Positions 50,268 through 63,900 of a stretch of DNA of 64,000 nucleotides are shown in pieces; positions within the stretch are counted from its first letter, which is position 1; the number at the start of each line of letters is the position of its first letter. The notes under the pieces were generated by a model. That model was not told the origin of the DNA, did no database searches, and saw only the letters and a list, made by a program, of their open reading frames with translations. The position numbers and the translations under genes were made by a program. Origin of the DNA: Lanius collurio (Eukaryota; Chordata; Aves; Passeriformes; Laniidae); NCBI GenBank assembly GCA_020086605.1, contig JACBWW010000051.1, forward strand, positions 2,547,347-2,611,346, read 5' to 3'.

Positions 50268-50545
50268 GAAGGAACTTCTGGAGTCCTTCTGCCAGTTCCT
50301 TGTGCTTCCAGAATCCCTCTGGAATTCTGGTCTGGCTCCCTGCTCAGGCAGGGTGCACCAGAGCAGGTTGCTCAGGGTGCATCCAGTTGGGTTTGGAATG
50401 TCTCCCCAGGGTCTCCCCAGATGGAAACACCACGGCCTCTCTGAGTGACCAGTGCCAGTGTTTGGACACCTGTGCTGGAAAGCAGCATTTAGGTGGTGTC
50501 TGTGCCCACTGCTCCTTGTCCTGTCAGTGGGTTCAGTGCAGGTGC
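50268..50545 (-). mobile_element. CR1 LINE, 5'-truncated 3' region, minus strand
   Basis: The plus strand is the reverse complement of a bird CR1 3' region. GCTGGAAGGAACTTCTGGAG, CACCAGAGCAGGTTGCTCAG, ATCCAGTTGGGTTTGGAATG, GGCCTCTCTGAGTG and GCTCCTTGTCCTGTCAGTGG occur in the expected order. The ORF2 tail on the minus strand is broken by indels. About 35 bases near 50300-50340 do not fit the consensus and form an imperfect inverted repeat (CCAGAAT...ATTCTGG). The terminal 8 bp repeat is not visible, so the 3' end is eroded or trimmed. Total length is about 280 bp, and it is inert. Confidence 0.85.
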
Positions 50546-53500
50546 ACCCTCCCTCCAGGTGTGTGTCGTTCTTCTGGCAGATTTTGGTAGCCAGAGCTAC
50601 GTAAGGCACCATGTTGGATTTTTTTTTTTTTTGTCATGTTACAAAGGTCAGCCACTCTGTTTATAAAGTTTTGTATTTTGTATAGCACCTTTTTCTTCAT
50701 CTGCAGTATTTGTTTGGATTTCTGAACACCTAGGTGTAACTCACAGTACTCTGTTCTAATCCAAATATTTTTCAAAAGGCCACTTGAAATTCCATACTTT
50801 GAAATTTAGGTACTAATTGCATTTTCTAGGGGTTTATTATCTAGAAGTTGAGTTGCCCTTGTATGTATAGGCATTTCAGGTTTTTCAGGGGAAACCATTC
50901 AAGCTTGCCTATTATTAAGTTAGCAAAGCCAGGAACAATCAGTGTCCTTTTAAGCTCTGCTTTATACAGTAGTTATGTGTAGATTCCCTGTCTTAGCTTT
51001 TAATACCTGAAAATCCTATCCGAGTGCATTTATGCTCACTTAGGTGCTATCCTGTATCCAGTATCCAAATACCAATACTCTTAAGTGAGGCCTTTAAGCT
51101 CATTTGGTGCATTGAGTCTTTTCTGTTTTGTGAAAATGAAAACATGCACAGTATTTTTTATCAATATGTGTTTAATGAAAACACCTGCAGGGTTTGAAAT
51201 TGTCCTGTTTGCTCAGGAGTGCAGAGTGATAGAGATGGCCGGGAGCAGAAGAATTACACCAGATCTCCTGGTGGATATCAAATTTGCTCTCTGCGTTACT
51301 TTCCCAAAGGCTTATTAAAAAAATCCAAACAAGAAACTTACCAGCCAAAAAACCAAAGCAAACAAACCAGCCAAGCAAGACAAGTGTCTCAAGACACACT
51401 TTTTTTGAATGAAAAAATTTTTAGATTGCAACAGTTACCGTATAAACAGACTGAAAATAGATGTTTTGCAAACAAATAAACGACAGTCAGTTGTTGGATG
51501 CTGGTGAAGAAGGTGCATGTCGCTCTTTAGGGATTAGTGAACAAATATAATTATAAGTGAGGGACTATCAGTAAGCCATAAGCATTTACACATGGTGTGC
51601 TTTATTGCTGGGTTGTATCAAGGGCCTAAGATGAGGAGTTGACAGGTATTGTAAGAGATGAGGACAACAATAAACACAACCTATACAGACAAAGGAAATC
51701 CATCTTTAAACTACAATTTGTAAAAGTATGTGAACTTTAGTCTTGTGAACCCTTATCTAAAAGACAACTGGAAAAGTGCTGCTTAATTCTCTGAATATTT
51801 GGTACTGCTTATTTTGAGATAATTTTGGAAGGAATATCCAGTACATAGGCTAGATTTTTTATGATAATTTTGGGGGGTTTTAATTTTTAATTAACTGTGA
51901 AGGTTCTTGCCTTTTCTCTTGCATAGCTGAAGAAATGTAATATTAAAAGATTTTATGATTTCAAAAGATTTTATGTATTTATATACATCATTCTGTGAAA
52001 GTAATTAGATAAAAAGACCCAATAAAAAGAAGTAAGAATTACTCTAAACTGCTTTAATGAGGCCTAATATAAATCTGAATTTCAGATCACATTAGGGTTG
52101 TCTTATGCCCTAATTTCAAATGACAGCTCTGGCTTGCCACTCAGTTGGCCTTTTATTTTGTGTCACGAATTAACCAACCGTGTGTTCTTATGTCACTGTT
52201 TTATCAGAGCTACACTTAAAGATGGGAAAATTTCATTACAGTAGTTATAGCAGAACACAAGTTACAGTAGGGGGAATAAAGGCAGTTTGAGACCATATTT
52301 AGATATTTCAAATACAGATAAAGGAAGGAGAAATTCTTTCTGGTTTTCTGCACTTCCTAACAATACCGTGCAGTGTAAAGTGCAGTTTATGCTCATTAGC
52401 AGCAATGTATCAGCACCAACGTGCTGTGCTGCTCTTGCAGCTGTTTCTGTTAATGGGTGACTAATCCTGGATGAGGCAGAGAATACATTCACAGGTGAAA
52501 CAGTTCTGGGAAATGTGTAGTGTTTGTGACACTTTTTAAAACAGAGTGTCTGCAGTTTGTAGTTGAAGAAAGGGGATCTACTGAAAACATGGAAGGGGAA
52601 AAAGCAACTGGGAATGTTGCAGGGCTTTTTATTGGTGGGGTTGTTTGTTTGGGTGGGGTTTAAATTTGCTGTTTACTGAAGGGGATTAAGATCTTATAAT
52701 GCCTCTTTTTTAGTGCTGTGGCTTGAGTCTATGTCTTTGGATCATACCACCTTGTGGGCCTAAATAAATTAGGTAATACATAGTGCTTGATGTATCAACA
52801 GTGTTCTGGGGTTGGTTTAACAGCTTGAGGAAAGGTGAAAATATGACATCCTGTCTTCATTTGCCAGTGCAGAAGGCATTATCAAAATGAGGTGTTAGTG
52901 ATCAGCCAAATCATTCTTGTCTGTCTCTGTCTAGAGCGGGATGCCAGAAGGAACTAGAAATAGGATGGGCTGCAGTGGCTCAGATCCATGGCCACAAGTG
53001 GATGCCTGGGGACAGTACAAGAGGCAGTCATAATTGAAATGCCACTTAGGCTTTCCCAGGCTTGCAGCCCTTTTGGTCTGGGGACTTTTGGAGCTGGATG
53101 TGGCCTTGGCTGCTTGGGAAGCCTCAGTGGAGCTCTCTGAGGAGCTTTCTTGCCATTGCTTAAATCCTTGTAAGCCTGTGGCCTTTGCAGCATTCCCTAG
53201 CAAATGTGCATTTGCTGAGTGAAGAACCATCTTTTTTAAGAAGGGGAAAAAAAAGAATTTTGAACCAGACTACTGCTAGTTCTGTTTGTCTCCTGGTTCT
53301 CATATGAAAAGAGTCAGGAAGGTCAGGATAACATCCCTTGCAGCTTTCTCTGTGGTGTCCTTTCCTCAGACTGGTGGGCTTTGGTCAAAGGGAAGTTTTA
53401 AATTCAGTGCATAGTGGTGTTTGCCGTGTTGCTGTCTCCAGTGCTCTGCCGGGTGGGAAGAGGTGGTGCTGCCCTGGGGCTTTGGGAGGGAATCTTTCCT

Positions 53501-56500
53501 TCCAAGTGCCCAGGCAGGGGAGGGGAAGGTGATGGCTGATGTATTGCTGCTTCTCCTCAGATCTAATCAAAGCACACCAGGACTATAACCATTTAATGTA
53601 AAGGGCTGCTCATGGTGGTGGTGCTGTGCTGGTCTGGACAGTTTGTAGAATACACTCCTGTGCAAGATTGCACAAAGCCAGAGGCATTTTCAAATGCACA
53701 TATCTGCAGCAACTAGAGAATAGAGAAGGGAATGTGTATTTATACACACACACAATTATGTATCTGAATGAGAGAGACTCTCCTGATGTAACTTTATTCA
53801 TCCCTTTCAAAGAGACAATATACTGCTTATCCCAGTAAGCCTGTAAATAATAATGCTTATCCAAAGACAGTAGTTGGAATTGCAATTACTATTGATTTTT
53901 CATAAAATACTGTTGGAATAGTTCTTCATTCAATGGAATATTAAGCTTTGCTTATATCCAGACCCAATTACACTCGTGCTTCAGTGGTGCCTGGTGATGG
54001 TGATGTGAATGGGTGCAGAGTTTAATTTCCTTTATCCCCCCTAAAGAATGCTTCCCAGTGCTTGAAGCTGTTTCAGGTGCCTCTACCTTAGTGTCTGGTG
54101 CAATGTAAGGAAGGGCTCGACTTGCAGGGTGTTTTACGATTCGAGGCTGCAGCTCCAGTTCAGGTGGTGTCCAGCTGCTGCTCCCAGCACCACTAAAGGG
54201 CTGAGTCCCTGCCCTCATGATAGTCCCTTCACTTTCTGGTAGCCCTTGTTCCTTTCATCCTCAGGTAAGCTGTGTTTGGCCTAATGAGATCACCCACCTT
54301 GTCTGTTCCCTCTCCTCCTCTCCTGATGTTTTCACCCTAAATGACTGTCTCTTGCTCTTTGGTTCTGGTTACCATGATGCCCATCTTTGAAGCTCTGCAG
54401 TAGTTCTGGAAGTTCATGAAACTCTGGCATTTTCACTTTATATTTTCTCCATTTTATTTTATCCTTTTATATTGGAAACTGTCAGTGTAAAGTAATGGTA
54501 AATACAGTTGTATTTATTTTCAGGCTTACAAGTGAAGCTCCTCACTAATTTTTCTGGTTAGTATCTACTTGGCCATTTGTTTCTATCATTTCTTTGAATC
54601 CCTTGGACTCAATGGAGGCACTGCAAGTTGTGGTGTTTATGTGTGCATGGATACAAAGACTTTACACCTTTCAGTAATTGCTGAGATTTATGCTGTGGTC
54701 TGTACTCTGTGGAGACACTGATTAGTGTTTTGGTTAGTTGAGCTACTTAAAAAGAAAATCTAAACCAAAACTCAGTATCGAGAGAGAGTGGTTTTCTCCT
54801 TGGTTGTACAGCCTGGGACCTTACTGGGTCACCAGCTGTGGTGGGCACAGCCCTGAATGTTTTGTGCTGCTCTCCTGCCCCACACCAGAGTGCCTTTCAT
54901 GCATCTTACTCAGACATTTTCCTTTCTCCTTCCAACACCTTTTTTTTCCCCCTCTTGAGAAATGAATGAATTCTTCGTTGTTGGCCTCTTCTTTACTCTT
55001 CAAATTATTGATGTTTCCTGTTTACCTGATGCTTTTTCAGTCCTTTATTTTGTTAGTAAACAAGAAGTATTATTTGTAGGTGTAAATACACACTGTACCT
55101 GATCTGGGAAAAAAACCCCAAAACAACAACATCAGCCTTTCAGATTTTGGTTTTTTTAAATATGCAGGAAAATATTTAGTTTAGTCATTTCTCCTCTAGA
55201 GATTTTTGTGTCTTTTTCTTTCAAGTTCTTCCTCTTGCAGTTTTAGGAGCTCTGGATACCCTTGAACAGGACAGAGTCTTTGAAGTTTGTTATCCAGGGG
55301 TTGTAATCTCCAAAGCTCTGGTTTGTAACTCGATACAGACCACGGGTGAACCACCCAGCACTGGTGGTAAACGATGCAGTTTTTCACTGAGCACAATTTT
55401 GCTTTTTTAGTGTCAGCTTCTTCCTACAGCTGTTGCTTGTTAAACACCAACTTCTACTGTTATTCTTTTGTAGCATTTTTAATTTCTTTATGAAATCACG
55501 GTCTCCTTCATGTTCGGATGACCATAACAGGGCTTCCCTTCAGCTTCTGCATTCTTTCCTCCTGGTCTCAGGGATGTGTATTTCAGTAGACATGTCAGAC
55601 TGGTAGGCTTTTTATTTTTACTGCTTTTCTTTTTATTTGGATTAAGGTTACTCTGTCTCTGAAGATGCTACAAAGTTACTTCACTGGTGTATTGGGGTTT
55701 TTATTCTGCTATGATTCAGCTGCAATTTTTGCTCTCTGCCTCTTGAAAGCAGTGATATTAGACTTTTGCCATGATCTTTTTTTCTGTTACTATCAAAGAC
55801 TGCATTCCCATTCTTGCCAACTTCATCCGATATTTCTCTTGAAAATATAATAGTATAGCTAGTACTAATATTCATTAGAAAAAATGATGCTGCTTTTAAG
55901 CTAGACATTTGGAAATATGTCAGTGAGGAAGTATAAAATTTATATACCTGAGAAATCTATAATTTCTTCCTTTTGTAATTTCATTTCTTTTTTTTGTTCT
56001 ACAGTTGTAATATATTGAAAAAACTTATGTTTATAATTTCATGGCTATTAAAAGCTTTATTGTTATTATTTTTCATCACCCAGAATTCAGTTAATTTCCA
56101 TCTACTGATCCACCACTCTCTCTCATATCTTTTGCTGGCTAATAGGAGGAAGAAATAGTTTTCCTTTCAAGTTTGGCCTACAGCTCGTAAAACTAATTTC
56201 CATTATGTGTATTGATGTCAGGATGAGGAGAAGCATATTTTGGAAGTTCTACTCCGATTTGTCAAGGGTGCTATGTTGTGATCAGTACCACTTCAAGTAA
56301 TTGGCATTTATGTTAAATATCAACTGAATAGAAATTCTAGATATTCCCTAGTTTGTTGCAATGTTCAGAATTTTATAAATCATTAGTTTATATAAATTTC
56401 TGGAGGATGAACATGCTATACATTGAATATAAAGTATGCTCTGTGCATACAAAGTGAATTGACCTGAAAGTATTAGATTTGTGTTTTGAATACTGTGTAC

Positions 56501-59500
56501 GAGTTTTTCTTGCAAGTAACCTCTCTGCAAGCATCTCTCTGTCTTTATTGAAGCACTGGCTACATTGAAAGGCAATTATTCAAGTTGCCAAAGAAAAAGA
56601 GGTATGTGTGGGGGTGGTGTAGTAAGAAAAATCAAAGACTTAATAGCCAAAACACAGATCTTTAATTGGAATTTGTCCTGGCCTTTGGGTGAAGTTGTGT
56701 GATGATACCTTTCGTTAAGAACCATTGCTGCAGTGCTTTGGTCAGATGCAGTCTAAGAACAGTTCAGTCTTGGGAAGCCACACAGGGTGGTGTTGGTAAG
56801 ATCGGTGCTGTGGATTTGGTTTGGGTTTATTTCCTGCTGGGGTGCAGTCCATGAAGCAGGCTGTTCAGGAGGGGGATATAATATAATGCAAGTGGTTTGT
56901 GTTGTCTCACACTACAGTTCTGCCATCAGCTGTCAGCATCTGATCAGGACATTCCTGTGTGTTCCCACTGCTGTCCCATGTGCTGGCACTGCCTCCTCAC
57001 GTGGCAATACCTGGAGCCAAAGTGAGGAACTGATCCAGACTAAAACGGTGGCGGGAGGAGACAAAAGAAAAAGGAGTATTTTGGTGAGGTGCCCAGGCAG
57101 GCTCACTGAGTAACTCCTGTGCTGGCTCCGAGGAGGGCAGGGGTTGCACGGCTGGCTGCGAGGTAAGAAGTGAGTTGGTGCTGCGAGCAGTGCTGCCTCT
57201 TCAGCCTGAACACAAAGCTACTGATGTGTTCTGTGGCTGCAGCCTTGAGGAGAGGGGAACTGGGATTGCTCTGTCCCACAGGTGCCTGCATGGTGGTAGA
57301 TTCCTGCATTAAGCAGGCTGTGGCATGGCCACTAAATGTGTACTTGTCCCTTATTTTCTGGCTCTGTAAAAATGCTTGTCACTCTGAGCTTACACTGAAG
57401 GCACCCACCCCTGTCTGTAGCATGCAAAGTGCTGTATAATGTGAAGTGCAAGGAAAATTTGGCACGTGATATTCATAGACACTTCTTCCATCTTCTTGTG
57501 CCAAGATCTCAGTCAATTAAAGCAAAGTAGCGTCCTCTGGGGAGTGGTGAGCATGGAGGGGTTGGTGCTGAGTGGCAGCGGGGTGAGTGGGAGAGGCTGC
57601 CTGGCCTGGGGCCAGCAGTGTCAAAAACGAGCAGGAAATTGGTTTTGTGAAGCTCTGAGTACCTTGTGCTAAATGATCTACTGCCTAAAAAAAATAAAAT
57701 CAAAATTAAAAATATTACTAATAAAATACAACATAAGAGTATATACCAACCAGGACAAATTGTGTTATGTAGATTTTGCTGTTCCCTGGCTTTTATGTGC
57801 TTGCAGCTGTGATATTTCCTTTCTATCATTACAGTGTGTGTAATCTATAACCTTCATCTAAGAAACATGACTCATTAATTAATCATTACCAAGGGCAAGA
57901 CATGCAACAGCATCAAGTGTGCCAAATCCCCTCTCAAAGTTTTTAAGTGTCTGGATGCTCATAGATACCATCTCGGCAGTCCTGGCAGATTACTCTAAAG
58001 GACCAGATCTTGCAGCACGTAGTAAATTTATGGGTTTTTATATCAGTTCTTTCAGTGACACTCCAAATAATTTCCAGCTCTGCCTTCCATTTATTTAACC
58101 CTCTTTGTACTGCTGCTGTGGCTGCTAGCACTGCTGGGATGGCAGCACAGACCCGAGTGTGGCACTGGTGCAGACAGGCAGCCCTGGAGGTTTTAATGCC
58201 CACTGTGCCCCACTGGCAGTGCTGTGGAGAGGCATTATGGAGACAGGCAAACTGCTGCAGTGGTGTGGCCACTGTGATTTCTCTTCTGAGAAGCAGCGCA
58301 TTCTATTTTTATGCTGCTTGTGTAGTACCTGCCAAAATTATTTTTAAAGTATCCAGTATTATTGTAAGGGATGTCTGAAAGGAACAACTAAATTCCCTTT
58401 GGCTTTGCTTCTTTTCTTGCTTGGTTTGGCTTGTTTGTAAATACTGGTAGATGTTTACAAACACTTTTCCCCTGCTCTCTTACAGAAAGGCACTTCAAGG
58501 CAAAAAAATATTAGAACTTGTCAGATTGTATTTTTAGTCAGTCTTGGTAACAAATACTTAGTTGAAAACCCTGTAGTGAAACGTGAAACCTATTTTGATT
58601 TTTGTTAATTAATTTACTACATGGATTTATGATGGGTTTTTTGTTTAGCTTGTTTGGGGTTTGTGTTTATTTGTTTGTTTTTTTTTTTTAATTCTGTTCT
58701 AGCTAGACAGTTTCATCTTTCTTTGGACCTCCCACATGTAAAACAGGACAGAAGAAAAATTGAGAATTGGAATTGTAGCTCTACCATCCTTTTTTACAGT
58801 GTCATATGCTTTTACATCTCCTATGAATTTGAAAAGCACTGTGCTTACTTCAGCCTTATTTTTAAAGTCATTTTTGCATGATCTTGTCTCTTCCCCACGC
58901 ATTGCTCCGTGGGGTGACTCCAGCAGCTCAGTGAGGGCTGGCACGCTGGCTGAGGGGGTGACAGGCTGGCAGGGCCTGGGCACGCCCTGGGCTGTGCCTG
59001 TCCCTGCTGGGGAGCAGGGGCTGTGCCCCAGCAGAGCCCTGAGCAGGGGCACCCTGGGTTCTGGTTTGGCTTCCAAAGCCAAAACACTTCTCAGCTTCAG
59101 TCCGAAGGAGCCCCATGGCCTTTTGTTCATCAACAGCTCCCCGTGATCACTTTTAAAAGCCTGGGTGAGTTGGCTTTCCTGAGGCTCAAAGGTATTTTCT
59201 TATGAGGTAGATCTCAGCTCTCACAAATGACTTGTTCTCTGTCTTGCTCGCTTATCAGTGTTTGTATCTCTGTAACCCAACACTGTTCTTATGGATCTTG
59301 CTGTTCAAATCCAGCAGCTCCTGAAATAGTGATACACAAACAGGGAAGGTATAAAAGAATTAACAATTACAAGCACATATTGTCAAAGGCACAGAATTAC
59401 CAAAGCAGGAGGTAGGTATTAGAAGTGTAATTTGCACTTAGGCATAGGTTGATAGGATTGCACAAAAGAAAGTAAGCATAATAGTGAAAATAAGGAGATT

Positions 59501-60801
59501 ATGAAAGTAAAGACTGCATCCCAAACCCTAATTAGTCAGGTTATCTGTATTTCAGCTTTCACATTTACTCATTAAAAGCACTGGGGTTTTTTTTTCACCT
59601 TGATTCATATTCCTAGAAAATCTTATGCCAGAATTCTGGCCATAAAGATTTTACATGATACTAATATACAATGTGTATCGAATTCTTTGTCTTATTCAAA
59701 TAATTGATGCTTTATGGAAAGCTGTTGGCCTGAAATACAATTATGCCTATTCATTTCCAGGGAGATAAACCTCAGCAGTTAAGCAGTGCTGGTACATCAA
59801 GCTTCTTTTTTAACCAAAAATAAGTACCATTAATTTAAATTCAGTGAAAGCCGTGGATAAAGCAGTGTTAAATGCTCTCAGTGTTAAAAGAAAGTAGCTT
59901 AGAAGTTTCATGCGTAACAGTGAAAAGCATTAGCTTGGCTTTATAGGTTTTTGTACATACTTATGAAACATTTGACTATAATATTGATGGTTTACATGTC
60001 TGTTCCCTCCTCCAGCCTGTGAGGATTTCGTATTTTTTTGAGTGGGCTGCCATCAACTATTTGAATTTCTTTAGCAGAATGACCAGTCACTTCTTCACCA
60101 TTATTTCTTATTGTTCGGTTTCATGATGCAATGTGAAACGTGTATTTTTTTCAAAGTCATCTTACAAATGGTTTTGGCTCTGCCTGGCTCATTTCATTGA
60201 CTAGGCAGAAATTACTGAGGCTATGGACGTAGTAAGTAATATTTGTTTTTCCAAAAATACTTCTGTGGCTAATAGAAATTCTGAAGAAAACGTGGGAATC
60301 AACAGGTGTTAGAAGGTATTGCATACTGAGAAAGAAAAGAATAAATTGACAGAAAAAGCAAAAAATTGTTTGTGAAGTGGTGATATCTAAGAGTATTTTA
60401 ATTTAAACATTTTTGTAATAAAAATGCTCAGTGGAAAAAGTGTCTTGATGCAAAAGTTTTGAGGAATGCTGTTTAAGATTGTGTCTTTTTGTTATTTTGA
60501 ATGGACTAGAGGAGATGTGGTCCCTTCTTGTTTACTAGTGTAAAAATTAAATTACTGAGCAATCTCTTTCCTTGAGTGTCTGCATTTGGGACAGGGAATA
60601 AGGGGAAAATAAGAGGCATAAGGAAAGAGGAATATAGAAGGTTTATCTCTTGCATCCTGGTATGGTTAGAATGTGCAGTCCTTTTGGTAGTCAAAAACTG
60701 TAAGAGATAAGTTCTAAAACACTGTTAAAGCCTTTGCTTACTGTTAGCATTTTACAGGTTTTTTTTTTTCCTAAAGTTATACTTTTTTTTCTTTCTGACA
60801 G
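50546..60801. other. Unique non-coding DNA
   Basis: No gene or repeat family is firmly recognised. T14 lies at 50619-50632 and T12 at 58678-58689 beside a TTTG-rich stretch. GC-richer patches lie at 52930-53210, 53420-53540, 54060-54260, 56960-57320, 58090-58260 and 58900-59130. The minus-strand frame at 52931-53230 has a Ser/Ala/Lys-rich stretch (SSSESSTEASQAAKATSSSK) that is probably chance. A possible old pseudogene is listed separately at 55196-55560. The rest is ordinary AT-rich DNA. Confidence 0.5.
55196..55560 (-). pseudogene. Possible decayed retrocopy or exon relic, unidentified
   Basis: On the minus strand a 66-codon frame (55396 to 55196) ends with LLKLQEEELERKRHKNL and a TAG stop. 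It includes several CpG codons (ATCGTT, CACCCG, TATCGA), unlike its AT-rich surroundings. Sequence just upstream on the same strand (55400-55560) continues purine-rich, with lysine-type codons in shifting frames, as a frameshifted coding relic would. I do not recognise the parent gene, and no poly(A) tail is visible after the stop. Chance remains a serious alternative. Confidence 0.15.
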
Positions 60802-60911
60802 GTCCTTCTTGCTTTTCACTGCCCACTGCAGTAAGAATTCCCTCTCACCTGATGAGCTAAAGACACGACCCGGAACGACGGCAAGCCTGAGCACTGCCAA
60901 CCTCCCGGTCA
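60802..60911 (+). CDS. Candidate internal coding exon, gene unknown
   Basis: A long polypyrimidine tract (TTTTTTTTTCTTTCTGACAG ending at 60801) forms a strong 3' splice site. GTGAGT at 60912-60917 is a strong donor. The 110 bases between hold one fully open frame from the second base, beginning SFLLFTAHCSKNS and running through LSPDELKTRPGTTASLSTAN to LPV. The other two frames have stops. Its second half keeps five CpGs (ACACGACCCGGAACGACGG and CTCCCGG), while flanks are AT-rich. The peptide is Ser/Thr-rich, like a disordered cytoplasmic linker. A second acceptor at 60830 (CTGCAG) would give a shorter exon. The peptide is not assigned to any protein. Its entry phase does not match a direct join to the exon candidate at 1-53. 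Confidence 0.38.
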
Positions 60912-63900
60912 GTGAGTTCTCACAACTTGAGTTTTGTGTGCTGTTTTGCTCAGAGATGTGTTTATATTGTCGACCAAAATGGTTCCATCTATGCTTGAAA
61001 AGTGCCTGGGAAGATCTCTGCAGGAAAGTGTTTTTGTAGAGGAAAGCAATTTGTCTCAGCACTTTCCTTTAAAGCATCTACTTCAGTCTTTTCCAGCCCA
61101 ACTGAATTACTTCAGAAGGCCTACTAAAAGAAATGTGCCTTTTTCCTATCTACCTGCATGTTCATTTGCTGGACTTGCTCATTCTGCAAATTCAGAATCA
61201 AATGAGGATGTTAAGAGTTTATTGCTCCTGGCATCAAAAGCAATTTTTCTTCACTCAAATGAGGCTTTTATTCAGATTCTGAACACAACAAAAACATAGT
61301 CTGTATGACTGGCTGCATACCATGAACTTCTGTGTCTGTGTATAGAGCATATAAGCTGTGCAGAGAAAAGACAAAGAGAAGAAACTTTCCCATTATTTGC
61401 TCTTTGGTGGTGTCTCTAACTGCTGGTCAGGATGCTCACAGGACACCCTACAATTTAATTACCATTGTACATGTGCTCTGGGAATCCAGGTAATGGTATA
61501 AAGTACCACACTTATCTTGGTGTGTCCAGCAGTGGAAATGGGCTGTCCTGCTTAGTTTAGGAGTGGCTGAAGAGTGCAAGAAACATAACTTTGATTGATA
61601 GATTCCCATAAGGAAATAAGACAAAACCAAACCTATTTAAAAAAAAAAAAAGAAAATCTATCTTCTCATTTGGATTTCAATTTTACTGAGTATAATTTTT
61701 GGTGATACACCTGAGAATTCATACTCGAGTCATTAAATTCAGTGGCAGTATTTCACAGGAAGCTACTTCTAAATTGTGTCTTTTGTAAAATAAGTGTCTC
61801 ATTTGGAGTTAGTTTAATACAACATTTTTAATTGTTTCACTTATCTTGAAAATTGTGGGGTTTAGATATGGCAAGGACCAAATTCTGAGGGAATTCTTTC
61901 ATTCACACTGAAAAATCAGCACATTCTTCTGCATTGTTTGCAATGGGTCATTTGGTTGTCATTACATATTTTCTGCTGGAAGGTTAATTTCTGACTCTAG
62001 GACTGTACTTGTTTAGTCTTTAGGCCATCAAGATCCATGCTCCAGACTTATAAAGTAAATACCTCTACGGGCCTGAATCTTTAAAGTTTCAAAATTTATG
62101 TAGTGTAAGAAAATTAAATTGAGAAAAACAAGATACTTCAGTATAAGTAATGCTTTATACTGAGAAAGAAAATCTGGTGGGATTGTGGAGGTTTTAAATT
62201 TATTTTTATTGTTTTACAAGTCTGAGTTTTATGACAGTTTTCTGTCAGTTTTGTATAATTAAGAAATATGAAATAGGGGATTCCTGAAATCTATTTTCAC
62301 TGTTATAAATGTATCTGTATAGTCTATGTATAAGTTATTTGTATGTGGTCTGTGTATATATTCATGTATTTAAGGGATCTTCTTAGCCTGTCTTCCAGTG
62401 GTTAAGGAACAGATTGACAAGTACCTCCCTCACCAAATTCCAGGAGAAAAAACATTAAGTGATAAAAGATACTGGTCCAGAAGCTCTCACTTTTGCTGTG
62501 TATCTCAACAGCAGTTTGTCAGGGTAAGGTTGCAGAAGTAGATCCTTGGTGAAAATTTGAAAACACCTGATAGCTCAATCTCAAAATCCCCTGGTGTAGT
62601 CTTTGTTTGTTTGTTTTTGCTGTCTGTTTTTTAAAATAACACCAGGTGATCTCCCAGGGTCAGACAGCAGGTCAATAGCAAAGCTGAATGTGAAACCAAA
62701 TTCATAATTCCCTGCAGTAATTGAGGTTGAGAATGTGCCTGCTTAAACTTTCAAAATGGTGGCTGGATCCTGTACATTGCTTATTTGCATTGCTCTGGAG
62801 AATACTGAGAGCAGGAAGGCTTTTCAGGGCCTGGAGAAAAAGCTTTTCTTCTGGCTCCCATCATGTGTCTGGGGCAGTTTGCTCTGGGACGAGGAGCTCA
62901 GTGGTGTTTGTAAGGAGCAGAGCTTTCCCCCCTAGCAAGGAAGTGCTTAGAGGGTCTCCAGCTGTCCCTCCAGCTGAGAGAGGGCTCCTCTCAGAGCAGG
63001 GGAAGGACACGAGCACTACAACATCACACACAGTGTGGTACATCAGCTGTTTGGGGGTTCATTTGGGGGCTTTAGGGGTTTGGGAGATGTCTTTATGTAC
63101 CATGTGAGTTTTCTTTAGCTGCAGGTTTGGGGTTGGGAATTTGCCCTGGGTTCTGTGCCAGGTGCCAGTGGCATAATTTGTTTTCAGCCTGCTGTAGGTT
63201 CTATTGTTGACTTTGCATTTTTGAGCTGGTACTCTCTATTCTTTATTGCACTCCTTAAACTTGTGTTCCTGTGGATTTTCTGGTGTAATGAAGAAGTGCT
63301 GGTAACTTCCCAGTTTGTGGAAGCCCTTTGGTGTGGTGTGCCCAGCCCTTCAGCACCACCTGTTTCAGCCTTGTGTTCTTTATGCTCTGTCAAAGACTCA
63401 CCATCAGCTCCCAAACAACTGTCGAGACTCATTTCCCTCCATTGTCCTTCTCCAGCATCTTCTGTGTTCTTCAGAGGTCGTGGCTGTGCCATCAATATTT
63501 CAGCATATTTGTTAGGTTTGCTGTTTTTAAAATTTGCTTTCTTTTCAACAAAGGCTGCTGTTTTCCCATCATGGTGGATCAAAGCCTTTAGGAAGTAACT
63601 ACCTTAGACAAAAAACAAGTTCTTGAACAAAACCCTTCTGGACTTTCCCTCAAGGGAGGACTCAGTTTCTTAGCTTTATGCATCTTGACAGTGAATTCCC
63701 TTTTTCTGTGGGATTTGGAAGAAAACAGCCCCTCCATCATGCCAGCTTCTGTGCTCTTAGTTCTGGGTCTGGAGGATTCTGTGTTTTTTTTTTTTTTTTT
63801 TTTTTCATTTTTAGTGCTGCCACTCTGTATAAAAGAGCATAATCTGTATGGTTTGAAAACATTCTGTAAATTCCCATTGGTAGGAATAGTCAAAACTACT

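Noticed and set aside
52931..53230. Ser/Ala/Lys-rich minus-strand frame as a possible pseudogene
   Set aside because: Composition is explained by GCC/AGC-type repeats of a GC patch. No parent gene is recognised.
63184..63582. 132-codon minus-strand open frame with a fairly natural composition
   Set aside because: Overlapped by a longer plus-strand frame. No splice sites, domains or similarity.
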